64,000 nt of DNA, taken from assembly GCF_001439845.1 (NCBI RefSeq), contig NZ_JYLO01000013.1, positions 1 to 64,000 on the forward strand. The letters run 5' to 3'. Under the pieces are notes generated by a model. That model ran no database searches. It was not told the DNA's origin and worked only from the letters and a program-made list of their open reading frames with translations. Shown here in pieces: positions 34,219-43,278 of the stretch. The DNA is from Pseudomonas lactis. Its GTDB lineage: Bacteria > Pseudomonadota > Gammaproteobacteria > Pseudomonadales > Pseudomonadaceae. A program made the position numbers and the translations under genes. Every line of letters begins with the position of its first letter. The stretch's first letter is position 1.

Positions 34219-35190
34219 ATGCCCATTGTTGCCAAACCCTACGACCTGCTGGATGAAGTCAGCGCCCAACCGCTGCGCCAGCGCCGTGCGGCCACGCCCA
34301 TCAAGGCGTTGCGCGTGGTGCCGGCCCGACACCCCTGGCGCTGGGCCGGGTCGATTTTCGCCGCGCTGGTGTTGCTCGCCATCGTGCACTCCCTGGCCAG
34401 CAACCCGCGTTGGGAATGGGGGGTGTTCGGCCAGTGGTTCTTCTCGCCCTCGGTGCTGCGCGGCTTGGGCCAGACGTTGCTGCTGACGCTGCTGAGCACA
34501 GTGTTCAGCATCCTGCTGGGCACCGCGCTGGCCCTGGCGCGGCTGTCGGGTTCGCCGTTGCTGGCGGCGTTGGCCTGGGGCTATATCTGGTTCTTCCGCT
34601 CGATGCCGGCCCTGCTGGTGCTGATCATCCTCTACAACTTTGCCTACCTGTACGACCACATCGTGCTAGGCGTGCCGTTCACCGACCTGGTGTTCGCCGA
34701 GTGGTCGACCGTGGATGTGCTCAGCCAATTTACCGTGGCCGTCCTGGGCTTGAGCCTGATGCAGGCGGCCTACGCGGCGGAGATCATTCGCGGTGGGCTG
34801 ATCGGTGTAGATGCCGGCCAGCATGAAGCGGCGGCGGCCTTGGGGTTGCCGGCCTCTCGACGCATCTTCCGGATCATTTTGCCCCAGGCGCTGCGCTCGA
34901 TCTTGCCGTCGGGGTTCAACGAAATCATCGGCCTGGTCAAGGGCACCTCGATTGTCTACGTGCTGGCCTTGCCCGAGCTGTTCTACACCGTGCAGGTCAT
35001 CTACAACCGCACCCAGGCGGTGATCCCGTTGCTCATCGTCGCCACGGTCTGGTACCTGATCATCACCACCGCGCTCACCAGCGCCCAGTACTACGTCGAG
35101 CGCCACTTCGCCCGGGGCACCGCGCGGGTGCTGCCACCCACGCCGCTGCAGCGCGTGCGCCGCTGGTTCAAGGAGAAGGCCCATGCCTGA
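34219..35190 (+). CDS. Polar amino-acid-type ABC transporter permease
   Basis: A 323-residue inner-membrane permease. An N-terminal cytoplasmic extension of about 45 residues precedes five to six membrane helices. The conserved EAA loop is visible as GQHEAAAALGLPASRRIFRI, followed by ILPQALRSILPSGFNEIIGL, the signature of the HisM/GlnP class. Only one permease gene is present, so it probably forms a homodimer. ATG 34219 has GAGGAAA upstream. The stop overlaps the start of the ATPase gene by eight bases. Confidence 0.92.
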   Translation: MPIVAKPYDLLDEVSAQPLRQRRAATPIKALRVVPARHPWRWAGSIFAALVLLAIVHSLASNPRWEWGVFGQWFFSPSVLRGLGQTLLLTLLSTVFSILLGTALALARLSGSPLLAALAWGYIWFFRSMPALLVLIILYNFAYLYDHIVLGVPFTDLVFAEWSTVDVLSQFTVAVLGLSLMQAAYAAEIIRGGLIGVDAGQHEAAAALGLPASRRIFRIILPQALRSILPSGFNEIIGLVKGTSIVYVLALPELFYTVQVIYNRTQAVIPLLIVATVWYLIITTALTSAQYYVERHFARGTARVLPPTPLQRVRRWFKEKAHA

Positions 35191-35956
35191 AGCACGCGCC
35201 GGGCGCATTCAAATCCAGGGCGTGGGCAAGCGCTTTGGCAACCAGCAGGTACTCGATCACATCGACCTGAGCATTGACCCTGGCAAGGTCACGGTGATCC
35301 TCGGGCCGTCCGGCTCGGGCAAGTCCACCTTGCTGCGCACCATCAACCACTTGGAGAAGATCGACAGCGGGCATATCACCATCGACGGTGAATACGTCGG
35401 TTATCGGCGCAAAGGCGACCTGCTGTTTGAACTCACCGAACGCGAGATCCTCAAGCGCCGCATCGACGTGGGCTTCGTGTTCCAGAACTTCAACCTGTTT
35501 CCCCACCTCACCGCCTGGGAAAACATCGCCGAAGCGCCCCTGGCGCACAAGCGCTGGAGCCGGGTGCAGGCCCGTGACAAGGCCGATGAATTACTCGCCA
35601 AGGTCGGCCTGGCGGATAAGGCCGACGCCTACCCGCGCCAGCTCTCCGGCGGCCAACAGCAACGCGTCGCCATCGCCCGGGCCTTGGCGCTCGACCCCAA
35701 AGTGCTGCTGTTCGACGAGCCCACCTCAGCCCTCGACCCGGAACTGGTGGGCGAGGTGCTGGACGTGATCAAGGGCTTGACTCAACTGGGCGTGACCCTG
35801 GTGATCGTCACCCATGAGATCGGCTTTGCCCGCGAAGTGGCCGACCACGTGGTGTTCCTCTGCGACGGTCAACTGATCGAAGAAGGCCCGCCTGAACAGA
35901 TTTTTCGCCAACCCCGACATCCCCGCACCCAGGCCTTTCTCGGCAAAGTGCTTTAG
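35183..35956 (+). CDS. Amino-acid-type ABC transporter ATP-binding protein
   Basis: A 257-residue ATPase. Walker A is GPSGSGKST (about residues 41-49), Q-loop FVFQNFNLFPHL, signature LSGGQQQR, Walker B KVLLFDEPTSALDPE and switch H in IVTHE. It is the GlnQ/HisP type. Residues 65-85 (EYVGYRRKGDLLFELTEREI) form a slightly longer insertion before the Q-loop than is usual. ATG 35183 overlaps the permease gene, so the two are coupled. Confidence 0.95.
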   Translation: MPEARAGRIQIQGVGKRFGNQQVLDHIDLSIDPGKVTVILGPSGSGKSTLLRTINHLEKIDSGHITIDGEYVGYRRKGDLLFELTEREILKRRIDVGFVFQNFNLFPHLTAWENIAEAPLAHKRWSRVQARDKADELLAKVGLADKADAYPRQLSGGQQQRVAIARALALDPKVLLFDEPTSALDPELVGEVLDVIKGLTQLGVTLVIVTHEIGFAREVADHVVFLCDGQLIEEGPPEQIFRQPRHPRTQAFLGKVL

Positions 35957-35974
35957 TTCAAGGAGTGACTGCCC

Positions 35975-36898
35975 ATGTTTATCACTACTGCCCGTGTCGC
36001 CCTGTTGGCAATTGCCGGGGCCACGGCCCACAGCGCATTCGCCGTGCAACCGGTGGACCTCAGCCCCGACCGCCCGCGCATCCATGCGCCACGCAATGAC
36101 GCGGCCATCGCGCAGATCCCGCCAGGCTTCAAGTTCGCCCAGCCGGGCAAGTTCACCGTGGCCGTCTCCGGCGTAGCCGGGCCACCGCTGGCACTGCTGG
36201 CCAGTGACGACAAGACCACCATCGGCAGCGAGGCCGACACCGCCCAATTGGTGGCCGACAGCCTTGGCCTGCAACTCAACGTGGTGCAAACCAGTTGGGA
36301 AGACTGGCCCCTGGGCGTCAGCTCGGGCAAATACGACGCGGTGATCAGCAACGTCACCGTGACCGAGGCGCGCAAAAAGCGCTTCGACTTCGCCACTTAC
36401 CGCCAGGATGTGCTCGGGTTTTACGTCAAGAGCACCAGCAAGATCAACGAGATCAAGCAGGCGGCGGACATTGCCGGGCTGAAGATCATTGTCGGCTCCG
36501 GCACCAACCAGGAAAAAGTCCTGCTGGCCTGGAACGAGGCCAATGAGAAAGCCGGCCTCAAACCTGCGTTGTTGCAGTACTTCGACGACCAGGCCGCCGC
36601 ACAACTGGCGGTGCAGTCGGGGCGCAGTGACGCACTGTTCGGGCCGAACTCGGTGTACGCCTATTCGGCGGCGATCACCGGCGGCATCAAGCGCGTCGGC
36701 ACCGTCAACGGTGGCTGGCCGTTGCAGGCGGATATCGCGGTGACCACGCGCAAGGACAACGGCCTGGTCAAACCGATTCACACTGCCCTGCAAGGTGCGA
36801 TTGCCGGGGGGCAATATGCGCAGGTGCTGCAACGTTGGGGCCTGGATGTGGAACGGGTCGACCAGTCGCTGATCAACCCGCCTGGGCTGGCGGATTAA
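35975..36898 (+). CDS. Periplasmic substrate-binding protein (SBP family 3)
   Basis: A 307-residue secreted protein with a signal peptide (VALLAIAGATAHSAFA). The mature part has the bilobed family-3 pattern: a first strand KFTVAVSGVAGPPLALL, DSLGLQLNVVQTSWEDWPLG, YDAVISNVTVTEARKKRFDF and KIIVGSGTNQEKVLLAWNE. The VTEARKKRFDF segment is typical of polar amino-acid binders. It probably delivers the ligand released by the TonB receptor to the adjacent permease. ATG 35975 has AAGGAG about nine bases upstream. Confidence 0.92.
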   Translation: MFITTARVALLAIAGATAHSAFAVQPVDLSPDRPRIHAPRNDAAIAQIPPGFKFAQPGKFTVAVSGVAGPPLALLASDDKTTIGSEADTAQLVADSLGLQLNVVQTSWEDWPLGVSSGKYDAVISNVTVTEARKKRFDFATYRQDVLGFYVKSTSKINEIKQAADIAGLKIIVGSGTNQEKVLLAWNEANEKAGLKPALLQYFDDQAAAQLAVQSGRSDALFGPNSVYAYSAAITGGIKRVGTVNGGWPLQADIAVTTRKDNGLVKPIHTALQGAIAGGQYAQVLQRWGLDVERVDQSLINPPGLAD

Positions 36899-36910
36899 GG
36901 AGGCACAGAC

Positions 36911-38494
36911 ATGGGACTGACACGACGTGAAGCGCTGTCGAGTATCGCAGCGGTGGGCGGTGAGAAAGCGGTCAAGGATGCACTGGCAGTGTTGGGCCTG
37001 GGCCCATCGTCACACCGTCGACCGCAACCACTGAAACTCAAGGACGGCCTGGGGCAGGGCACCCGTGTACTGGTGCTGGGCGCCGGGATTGCTGGGTTGG
37101 TCACTGCGCTGGAGTTGACGCGCGCGGGCTTCAGCGTGCAGGTGCTGGAGGCCCGCGAGCGCGTGGGTGGCCGCACCTGGACTCTGCGTAACGGCGACCG
37201 CGTGGACTATAAGGACGGTCGCTCGCAGACGGTGGGGTTTGACCCTGGCCAGTATTTCAACGCCGGGCCGGCGCGCATTCCCAGCCAGCACCGCACGATC
37301 CTCGACTATTGCAGTGAACTGGGCGTGCCGTTGGAAGTGCTGGTCAACAGCAGCCATGGCGCCCAGGTGCGACCGGACCTGAGCCAGGCAGCGTTTAGCG
37401 TCGGCCAGGCGCTCAACGATACCCGCGGGCATCTGTCGGGGTTGCTGGCCAAGGCGGTGCAACGCGACGCTCTCGATGATGTATTAAGTGGCGAAGAGCG
37501 CACACGTCTGCTCGGTTTTTTGCAGGTGTACGGTGACCTGTCCCAAGAGCTGGCTTTTGAAGGCACCCTACGCTCCGGGCACCTTGAATCTGCCGCCCAC
37601 CCTGGCGCCTTGCCCGCCCGCCATATACCGCTGGGGTTGGACCGCTTGCTGCACCCGGAACTCTGGGGCGCTCTGTTACACACCGAATTCCCGGAATTCT
37701 CGGCCACCATGTTCCAGCCGGTGGGCGGCATGGACCGCATCACCGAGGCCTTCTACCGACGCGTGCAGGAGCAGGTGCAACTGGGCGCCCAGGTGCGGCA
37801 GATCCGCCAGTTGGAGGACGGCGTGGCGGTGACCTACCACGACCAGCACAGTGGCCGTGAACAGGTGGTGCGTGCCGACTTTTTAATCTCCACCTTGCCG
37901 CTGCCCCTGCTGGCCAAGCTCGATACGGACTTCAGCGCACCGGTCAAGGCGGCCCTGCTCAGCACTCGCAGCGACCAGGCGACCAAGGTGGCCTGGCAAT
38001 CGCCGCGCTTTTGGGAGACCGACTACCGCACCTATGGCGGCCTGTCGTGGATCGAACACCCGGCGCGCCTGCTGTGGTACCCCAGCAACGACCTCAACAC
38101 CCGCGAAGGCGTGCTGGTGGCCGGTTACGTGACGGGCGAGGGCGCCGACGTGTTTGGCGCCCAACCGCTCGATCAGCAGTACGCCGCCTCCCGACACGCC
38201 GTGGAGCTGTTGCATCCAGGTTATGCCAGGCATTTGCGCAGTCCACTGGCGGTGTCCTGGGAGCAGATCCCCTACAGCGAAGGCCCGTGGTTGCAACGCG
38301 AACATTTCCCAGCCCAGGCCCACGCCTTGCTTGAACAGCTCCATGGCCGCGTGTATTTCGCCGGCGACGGCCTGGTGCAAAGCGGCGTGGGCATCTGGCA
38401 GGAATCGGCAGCCAACTCGGCGCGCCATGTGGTCGCGCAACTGGCCGAGCGCATCACCCAACAACACCAACTCGCGGCGTTGGCCGCATCCTGA
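36911..38494 (+). CDS. Flavin amine / L-amino-acid oxidase family protein
   Basis: A 527-residue FAD enzyme. The dinucleotide-binding site is VLVLGAGIAGLVTALELTRA (G57, G59, G62), ending in the acidic VLEARERVGGRTWT. C-terminal features are RVYFAGDGLVQSGVGIWQESA, where monoamine oxidases bind FAD, and ISTLPLPLLAKLD in the substrate domain. It should oxidise an amine or amino acid to the imine with release of H2O2. The N-terminus GLTRREALSSIAAVGG contains a twin Arg but only a weak hydrophobic stretch, so Tat export is possible but unproven. AAGGAGG precedes ATG 36911. The next gene encodes RidA, which hydrolyses imines. Confidence 0.9.
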   Translation: MGLTRREALSSIAAVGGEKAVKDALAVLGLGPSSHRRPQPLKLKDGLGQGTRVLVLGAGIAGLVTALELTRAGFSVQVLEARERVGGRTWTLRNGDRVDYKDGRSQTVGFDPGQYFNAGPARIPSQHRTILDYCSELGVPLEVLVNSSHGAQVRPDLSQAAFSVGQALNDTRGHLSGLLAKAVQRDALDDVLSGEERTRLLGFLQVYGDLSQELAFEGTLRSGHLESAAHPGALPARHIPLGLDRLLHPELWGALLHTEFPEFSATMFQPVGGMDRITEAFYRRVQEQVQLGAQVRQIRQLEDGVAVTYHDQHSGREQVVRADFLISTLPLPLLAKLDTDFSAPVKAALLSTRSDQATKVAWQSPRFWETDYRTYGGLSWIEHPARLLWYPSNDLNTREGVLVAGYVTGEGADVFGAQPLDQQYAASRHAVELLHPGYARHLRSPLAVSWEQIPYSEGPWLQREHFPAQAHALLEQLHGRVYFAGDGLVQSGVGIWQESAANSARHVVAQLAERITQQHQLAALAAS

Positions 38495-38505
38495 GGAGCC
38501 ACACC

Positions 38506-38928
38506 ATGAGCGACAGCATCCAACGCACCAGCGTCGGCGAATTCCCCATCTCGCAAACCGTCACCGTGCCGGCCTCAGCCAGCCTGGTATTTGTCAGCGG
38601 CACGCTGCCGGACCCCGCCGACCCGAGGGTGCCTGGGGTGTATGGCGACACCGAGGTGCAGAGCGTTTCAGTGTTCAACAAACTGCGCCAGATCCTGCGC
38701 CAACACGACCTGGACTTGGGCGACATCGTGCAGTTACGGGTGTTTCTGGTCGGCGCCGAAGAGACCGGTGGCAAGCTGGATTTTGCCGGGTTGCAGCGCG
38801 GCTATACCCAGTTCTTTGGCACACCCGAACAGCCGAACAAACCGGCGCGCACCGCATTGCAAGTAGTGGCGTTGCCGTTGCCGGGGGCGTTGGTGGAGGT
38901 GGAGGCAATTGCGGCCAGGGCGGTGTAA
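38506..38928 (+). CDS. RidA/YjgF-family imine deaminase
   Basis: A 140-residue protein of the Rid family: ASLVFVSGTLPDPADP, NKLRQILRQHDLDLGDIVQL and VFLVGAEE match the conserved core; the C-terminal part (ARTALQVVALPLPGALVEVE) carries the Arg that contacts the substrate carboxylate in RidA. RidA proteins hydrolyse reactive enamines/imines to ketoacids and ammonia. Directly downstream of a flavin amine oxidase, it most likely works on that enzyme's product. ATG 38506 has GAGGAG about ten bases upstream. It ends the operon that began at the TonB receptor. Confidence 0.9.
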   Translation: MSDSIQRTSVGEFPISQTVTVPASASLVFVSGTLPDPADPRVPGVYGDTEVQSVSVFNKLRQILRQHDLDLGDIVQLRVFLVGAEETGGKLDFAGLQRGYTQFFGTPEQPNKPARTALQVVALPLPGALVEVEAIAARAV

Positions 38929-38970
38929 GTACGCTCCGCGTGGGAACGATCATCATGGCAGAGCTTCACC

Positions 38971-39807
38971 CTATTGCTGCAACAGCAATGCCCGCTGCTT
39001 GAGCCTGCGTTTCTGCGCAAACGGCAAGCTCTCATCATCCCCATACGGCGCGCTATACCAGTTGCCGTAGCTCGGGTTGGGCAGCAGGAACCAACGCTGG
39101 CCTAGCCAATTCACATAGGGTTCGACGGCCTTGCGTTGTGCATCCAGGGTGTTGTGTTCGGCTTGCACGAAATCTCCCAGCGAGTCACCGGCCATCAACA
39201 ACACGCGGGCTTGGCTGGCGACCCACTGGCGACGGCAATTCTTGCCATAGCCTGCGCTTTCGCAGTGGCCGGTAGGCGTGCTGGCCGCCAGGATCTGTGC
39301 GTCGCTCTCTATCGGAAAGCCGCGCAAACGCAGGTTTTCAGCGGTGGCCGCGACCTGGCTGTGTTCACGGTTGGTGAGGTAATACACCTTGATCCCTTTT
39401 TGCCTGGCCGCTTGCAGGAACGCCACGGAACCCGGCAGCGCCTGAGCCTTGGCCTGCTCGACCCAGGTATTCCAGCGATCGTAGGAATAGACCTGATTGT
39501 TGATGATGTCGCGAGCGTTGAGCGGCACGTTGTCCAACAGGGTCTCGTCGATATCCACGATCACCGCCGGCGGCAGACCGGTCAGCTTGCGCGCAGGCAA
39601 AGGCAGTGCGTCCCAGTTGGGGTCGGCCAGCGCTATATCGAGTTGGCGGGTAGCGTTGGCGAAGAGCTGGCGGTAGATCAGCTCGTGTTCGATGGACGTC
39701 TGGGTCCAGAGCACTGCATCGAGTTGGTCGTTGGCCGGGGGTGTTTGCTGGCAGCCTGCCAGGGCGGTGGTCAACAGGCAGGCACTGGCAAGGAATAGGT
39801 TACGCAT
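38971..39807 (-). CDS. HAD-type acid phosphatase lipoprotein (e(P4)/class C-like)
   Basis: A 278-residue lipoprotein: signal MRNLFLASACLLTTALAGC with lipobox LAGC. The HAD motif I is VIVDIDETLLDN; motif II is VYYLTNRE; later acidic residues lie in VLLMAGDSLGDF. This matches the acid phosphatase family with Haemophilus e(P4), which removes phosphate from nucleotides such as NMN in the periplasm. ATG 39807 is chosen for the lipoprotein signal. It lies downstream of the usher gene on the same strand (59 bp), but its role is not obviously fimbrial. Confidence 0.9.
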   Translation of the reverse strand: MRNLFLASACLLTTALAGCQQTPPANDQLDAVLWTQTSIEHELIYRQLFANATRQLDIALADPNWDALPLPARKLTGLPPAVIVDIDETLLDNVPLNARDIINNQVYSYDRWNTWVEQAKAQALPGSVAFLQAARQKGIKVYYLTNREHSQVAATAENLRLRGFPIESDAQILAASTPTGHCESAGYGKNCRRQWVASQARVLLMAGDSLGDFVQAEHNTLDAQRKAVEPYVNWLGQRWFLLPNPSYGNWYSAPYGDDESLPFAQKRRLKQRALLLQQ

Positions 39808-39866
39808 GGGCAAATCTCGCAGAGGGTAGGCGCGTGGCCAGCACAGTAGCGCAATCACCCGCACAA

Positions 39867-42377
39867 TCAAGGCGTACACACCAGTGCCTGGCGCTCGTAG
39901 TTCAGCGCCTTGTTCTGCGGTGGCAATGTATAGGCGGCACGACAATGCTGCTCACCCCACTTGATGATCAGCGTGCCCTGATCCTCTTCCACCAGCGCCA
40001 GGGCATTACCATTGGGATCTGCAATCGCCAACTGCTTGCCATTGGCGTCTTCCAGTGAGGCACCAAACGACAGCGGTTGATGCTGTGCATCAAACAACTC
40101 AAACAACACCCGCCGTCCGGTAGTGCCACTGTAATGCGCCACCACGATGGCGCCGCGGCGCGGCACCAGTTGCTGGGTGGCGTTGGTGATTTCCACGTCG
40201 CCACCCAGATCGCGAGTGTCCAGGCTGATCCAGTTGACCCGGTAGGGTTGCGCAGTGGGCACCACCGCATAGCCGTTGTAACCGGTTTCCACCCCGCTGT
40301 AGCTGCTGATCTTGGCCCCAGAGACGCCTGGTATTTCGGCCAGGGCGAAGGTCTCGCTGACCGTCTGCCCCAGGTTGACGCCACCCGCATGAGCCACCAC
40401 GGAGCCTGCGAGGTTGAAGTTTTGTGAGTTGTAGCCCTGGCCCTGGCTGTAACCGAGGCTGACGTCTGCCACGGCGGTGCGACTGTTGATGTTCACCGAG
40501 CCTGAGTCGCCGCTGGTGTCACTGTGGCCGGCCTGCACCGAATAGAAAGTGTCGCTGGTGTCGGCCACGTAGCCATTGATGCCCGCTTGGGTGGTGGTGT
40601 CACCGCGTTGGTGGCTGGTGGTGACAAACGCCCGTGGCGCGCGGGCCTGACTGCCCAGCGGGAAAGACACCGACAGGTTCACCTGCGTGTCGCTGCTCGG
40701 CTCGCCCCAGGTAACGATCTGCTTGGTGCGCGTCACGCCAAGGTTGTAGCTCAGATCGCCCCAATTGCCGGTGTAGCCCGCGGAAAAGCTCTGGGAACCG
40801 CCGCGATTCCAGTAGCGTTGGTCGCTGGCGTTCACATACAGGCTGCCAAATTCGCTGTTGCGCCCGAGGCTCTGGTTGATGGTCAGGTCGGTGCGGGTTT
40901 TCGAGTGACCGGTGCGTACGCGCAGGTCTTCGCTGCTGTCTTCCACATGGTCGGTGAGGGTGCGATAGCCCTCGGTAGAGTAACGGTAGGCGGCCAGGGT
41001 GAAGTTGGTATCGGTGCCGGCAAAGGTCTTGGCGTACAAGGCGCGCACGCTGCTGCCCTGGGACGTACGCCCCTGAGCCTTGCTGGACGAGTGGGTGGTA
41101 TCCAGGGAGAACGCACCGAAGGCAGTGTTCCTGCCGGCGCCGATCGACAGCGCGCTGTAGTCCTCACTGGCTTGCACACCGACAATCCCACTGAGGTTGC
41201 TGGTCAAGCCATAGGCCAGCGTACCGCTGAGAAAGCGCGGGGAGGCCAGGCCATCGGCATTGCTTTTGAACGTGCCCGCCGAGACGCTGTATTTCACCTG
41301 GCCTTCGCGCACCATGATCGGCAGGCTGGAGAACGCCTGCATCGTCACCCGCCGCGTACCGTCGGCTTCGATCACGGTGATTTGCAGGTCACCGTTGGAG
41401 CCGCTGGGGTAGATATCGTTGATCTCGAATGGCCCCGGCGCGACGTTGGCGGTATAGAGGATGTAGTCGTTCTGGCGGATTTCCACCGTCGCGTTGGTCT
41501 GCGCCACTCCACGGATTACGGGTGCATAGCCGCGCTCGCTGTCGGCGCGCATGCCATCATCCGAGGCGAGCTTGACCCCGCGATAGCGCACGCTGTCGAA
41601 CAGGTCGGTGTCGGAGAAAATCTCACCGGCGCTGAACTGGCCCTTGATCGCGGTGACGTCATGCTGCAAGTAAGTGCGGTTGCTGGTAAAGGTGTTCGAG
41701 CGATCGGTGCCGCCGCTCAGGTTCGACTCGTTGCGCAGGCGCCAGGCCCCCAGGTTGATGCCGTTGCGCAGGCCCAGGTTATTGGCGATGCGGGTCTTGT
41801 AGTCGCCGGCGGTGCGGCTGCTGTTGAGCTGGTAGTTGATGAAGGCGGCGGACACACCGTCGTCCCACAACTGTGGGTCGACATACCCGCGCAGGCCGCG
41901 CTGCATCGCTACCTGCGGAATACTCGCGAGCAGGCGCAGACGGCTGCTGTCGTAGCGCACGCTGGCGTCTTCGATCATGTCGGCAAGGGCGTAGCAGTCC
42001 TGCGGCTGCTGCGGGTCAAGTTTGCCCTCGGCCTGCAATCGGTGCAGGTCGATACCCAGTTGCTTGAGCAGGTCGAGGGTCAGGCAGGCTTCGACGCGGC
42101 CGTTTTTAGGGTTGCGCTTGAAGTCGATATCACGCCGGCCCACCAGCACTTCGTTGCTGTACAAATCGACGCGGTAATTGCCCGGCAGCACGCTGTTGGC
42201 CGAGAGCAATTGCTGCAGGTCCACCGGCGACTGCGAGCCTTGCAGGAAGGTGGTGTTGAAGGTTTGCGCAGCGTCATCGGCCATGGCCAGGCTGGGCAAG
42301 CTGGCAGTAATCGCCAGCGACAGCGTCTTCAACTTCAGTACGCCACGTGCGGGCCTGTTGCTGGAAAGAAAAGACAT
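39867..42377 (-). CDS. Fimbrial outer-membrane usher (FimD/PapC family)
   Basis: An 836-residue usher. After a signal region (LKLKTLSLAITASLPSLAMA) comes the N-terminal chaperone-binding domain (TFNTTFLQGSQSPVDLQQL, YRVDLYSNEVLVGRRDI). A 24-strand barrel follows with SERGYAPVIRGVAQTNATVE and GPFEINDIYPSGSNGDL (plug and flanks), and C-terminal domains end YERQALVCTP. Cys pairs expected in the C-terminal domains are visible. ATG 42377 (MSFLSSNRP) is chosen; the frame continues 18 codons further up without a signal. It follows the chaperone gene with an 85-bp gap. Confidence 0.94.
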   Translation of the reverse strand: MSFLSSNRPARGVLKLKTLSLAITASLPSLAMADDAAQTFNTTFLQGSQSPVDLQQLLSANSVLPGNYRVDLYSNEVLVGRRDIDFKRNPKNGRVEACLTLDLLKQLGIDLHRLQAEGKLDPQQPQDCYALADMIEDASVRYDSSRLRLLASIPQVAMQRGLRGYVDPQLWDDGVSAAFINYQLNSSRTAGDYKTRIANNLGLRNGINLGAWRLRNESNLSGGTDRSNTFTSNRTYLQHDVTAIKGQFSAGEIFSDTDLFDSVRYRGVKLASDDGMRADSERGYAPVIRGVAQTNATVEIRQNDYILYTANVAPGPFEINDIYPSGSNGDLQITVIEADGTRRVTMQAFSSLPIMVREGQVKYSVSAGTFKSNADGLASPRFLSGTLAYGLTSNLSGIVGVQASEDYSALSIGAGRNTAFGAFSLDTTHSSSKAQGRTSQGSSVRALYAKTFAGTDTNFTLAAYRYSTEGYRTLTDHVEDSSEDLRVRTGHSKTRTDLTINQSLGRNSEFGSLYVNASDQRYWNRGGSQSFSAGYTGNWGDLSYNLGVTRTKQIVTWGEPSSDTQVNLSVSFPLGSQARAPRAFVTTSHQRGDTTTQAGINGYVADTSDTFYSVQAGHSDTSGDSGSVNINSRTAVADVSLGYSQGQGYNSQNFNLAGSVVAHAGGVNLGQTVSETFALAEIPGVSGAKISSYSGVETGYNGYAVVPTAQPYRVNWISLDTRDLGGDVEITNATQQLVPRRGAIVVAHYSGTTGRRVLFELFDAQHQPLSFGASLEDANGKQLAIADPNGNALALVEEDQGTLIIKWGEQHCRAAYTLPPQNKALNYERQALVCTP

Positions 42378-42462
42378 GCGAAGACCTATGACATCCCTGA
42401 TTGACGGACAGCCGGGCACGCAAACACGCACGCGAAGTGAGCCTGTGGGTTAGCGAAAGTGC

Positions 42463-43203
42463 TTAGGGGTTGAGGCGCGATTCAGTCGCATGCGCCGGTA
42501 GCGCAGTGCCGCTGGTCAGCGGCGCGCTGTAGTGATTCTGCGCGCCGTAGTCATTGATGCTGGAAAACGACAACTGCACCGGCCCACTGGCAACTGGAGC
42601 ACTGAGCGCAAACTGTTTTTGCTCGCCGGGCGCAATCATGGTGGAGTCGCTGGCCAAGACCGCCTGCACTTTGATGTCGGCCATGGACACGTGGTACAAC
42701 GTCGGGTTTTTCACCTGCAACAGGGTTTGGCTGCCGTGTTTGGCCAGCGTCCATTCAAGCTGCGCAGGGGCTTGCAGCGCGCTGCCGGTAAGACCGGCAG
42801 GGCGGTAGAAAATCTTGATGCGTTGGCGGATGGCCAACTGCAAGGTGTTCTCGGCCTCGCTGGCCTTGGGGATTTCCTGCACATTGAGCCACACCACCGA
42901 CTCGCGGTCCGTGGGCATGCCGGTGCCTTCATACAGAATGCGCAGCAGTTGTTGTTCCTTGGCGAATACCCGTGCCAGTGGCGGGGTGACGGCAAACGGC
43001 GCGCGGCTGGCGCTTGCGTCGTTCATGTCGACCCAGGATTGAATCAATACATCCTGGTTACCATTACGCACGGTAATGTTGGCTTCCTTGTGGTCACCGT
43101 CAAACACGATACGGGTGGCATTCAATGAAATGCTGGCGGCGGCCTGGGTAGCCATGAGCAAGCCCAGCAGCCCCAGACATGCGGCGATAGAACGAGGCGG
43201 CAT
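42463..43203 (-). CDS. Periplasmic pilus chaperone (PapD family), first copy
   Basis: A 246-residue chaperone. Signal peptide ACLGLLGLLMATQAAA is followed by SISLNATRIVFDGDHKEANI, the first-strand Arg pattern of PapD proteins. The signature NVQEIPK after ESVVWLN, and QRIKIFYRPAGL at about 130-141, carry the conserved Lys used for pilin C-terminus binding. It should donate strands to the pilin encoded upstream. The gene lies between the pilin and the usher, with a hairpin separating it from the pilin gene. Confidence 0.94.
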   Translation of the reverse strand: MPPRSIAACLGLLGLLMATQAAASISLNATRIVFDGDHKEANITVRNGNQDVLIQSWVDMNDASASRAPFAVTPPLARVFAKEQQLLRILYEGTGMPTDRESVVWLNVQEIPKASEAENTLQLAIRQRIKIFYRPAGLTGSALQAPAQLEWTLAKHGSQTLLQVKNPTLYHVSMADIKVQAVLASDSTMIAPGEQKQFALSAPVASGPVQLSFSSINDYGAQNHYSAPLTSGTALPAHATESRLNP

Positions 43204-43234
43204 GACGGTTATCCGGTGTAATCAGAAGACAATG

Positions 43235-43254
43235 GCGAGGCCGCAAGGCCTCGC
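43235..43254 (-). promoter_or_regulatory. Perfect GC hairpin between pilin and chaperone genes
   Basis: GCGAGGCC pairs with GGCCTCGC around the tetraloop GCAA (GNRA type). There is no following T-tract in the transcribed direction. Such hairpins after major pilin genes commonly stabilise the pilin mRNA or attenuate downstream expression, giving excess pilin over chaperone and usher. Confidence 0.6.
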
Positions 43255-43278
43255 GCGTTCGGTGCCCGGGGCGCCGAA

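Noticed and set aside
40524..42404. Long plus-strand open frame opposite the usher gene
   Set aside because: It lies wholly antisense to an unmistakable usher gene; its composition (Ala, Gly, Val, His rich) is what the GC-rich antisense frame produces.
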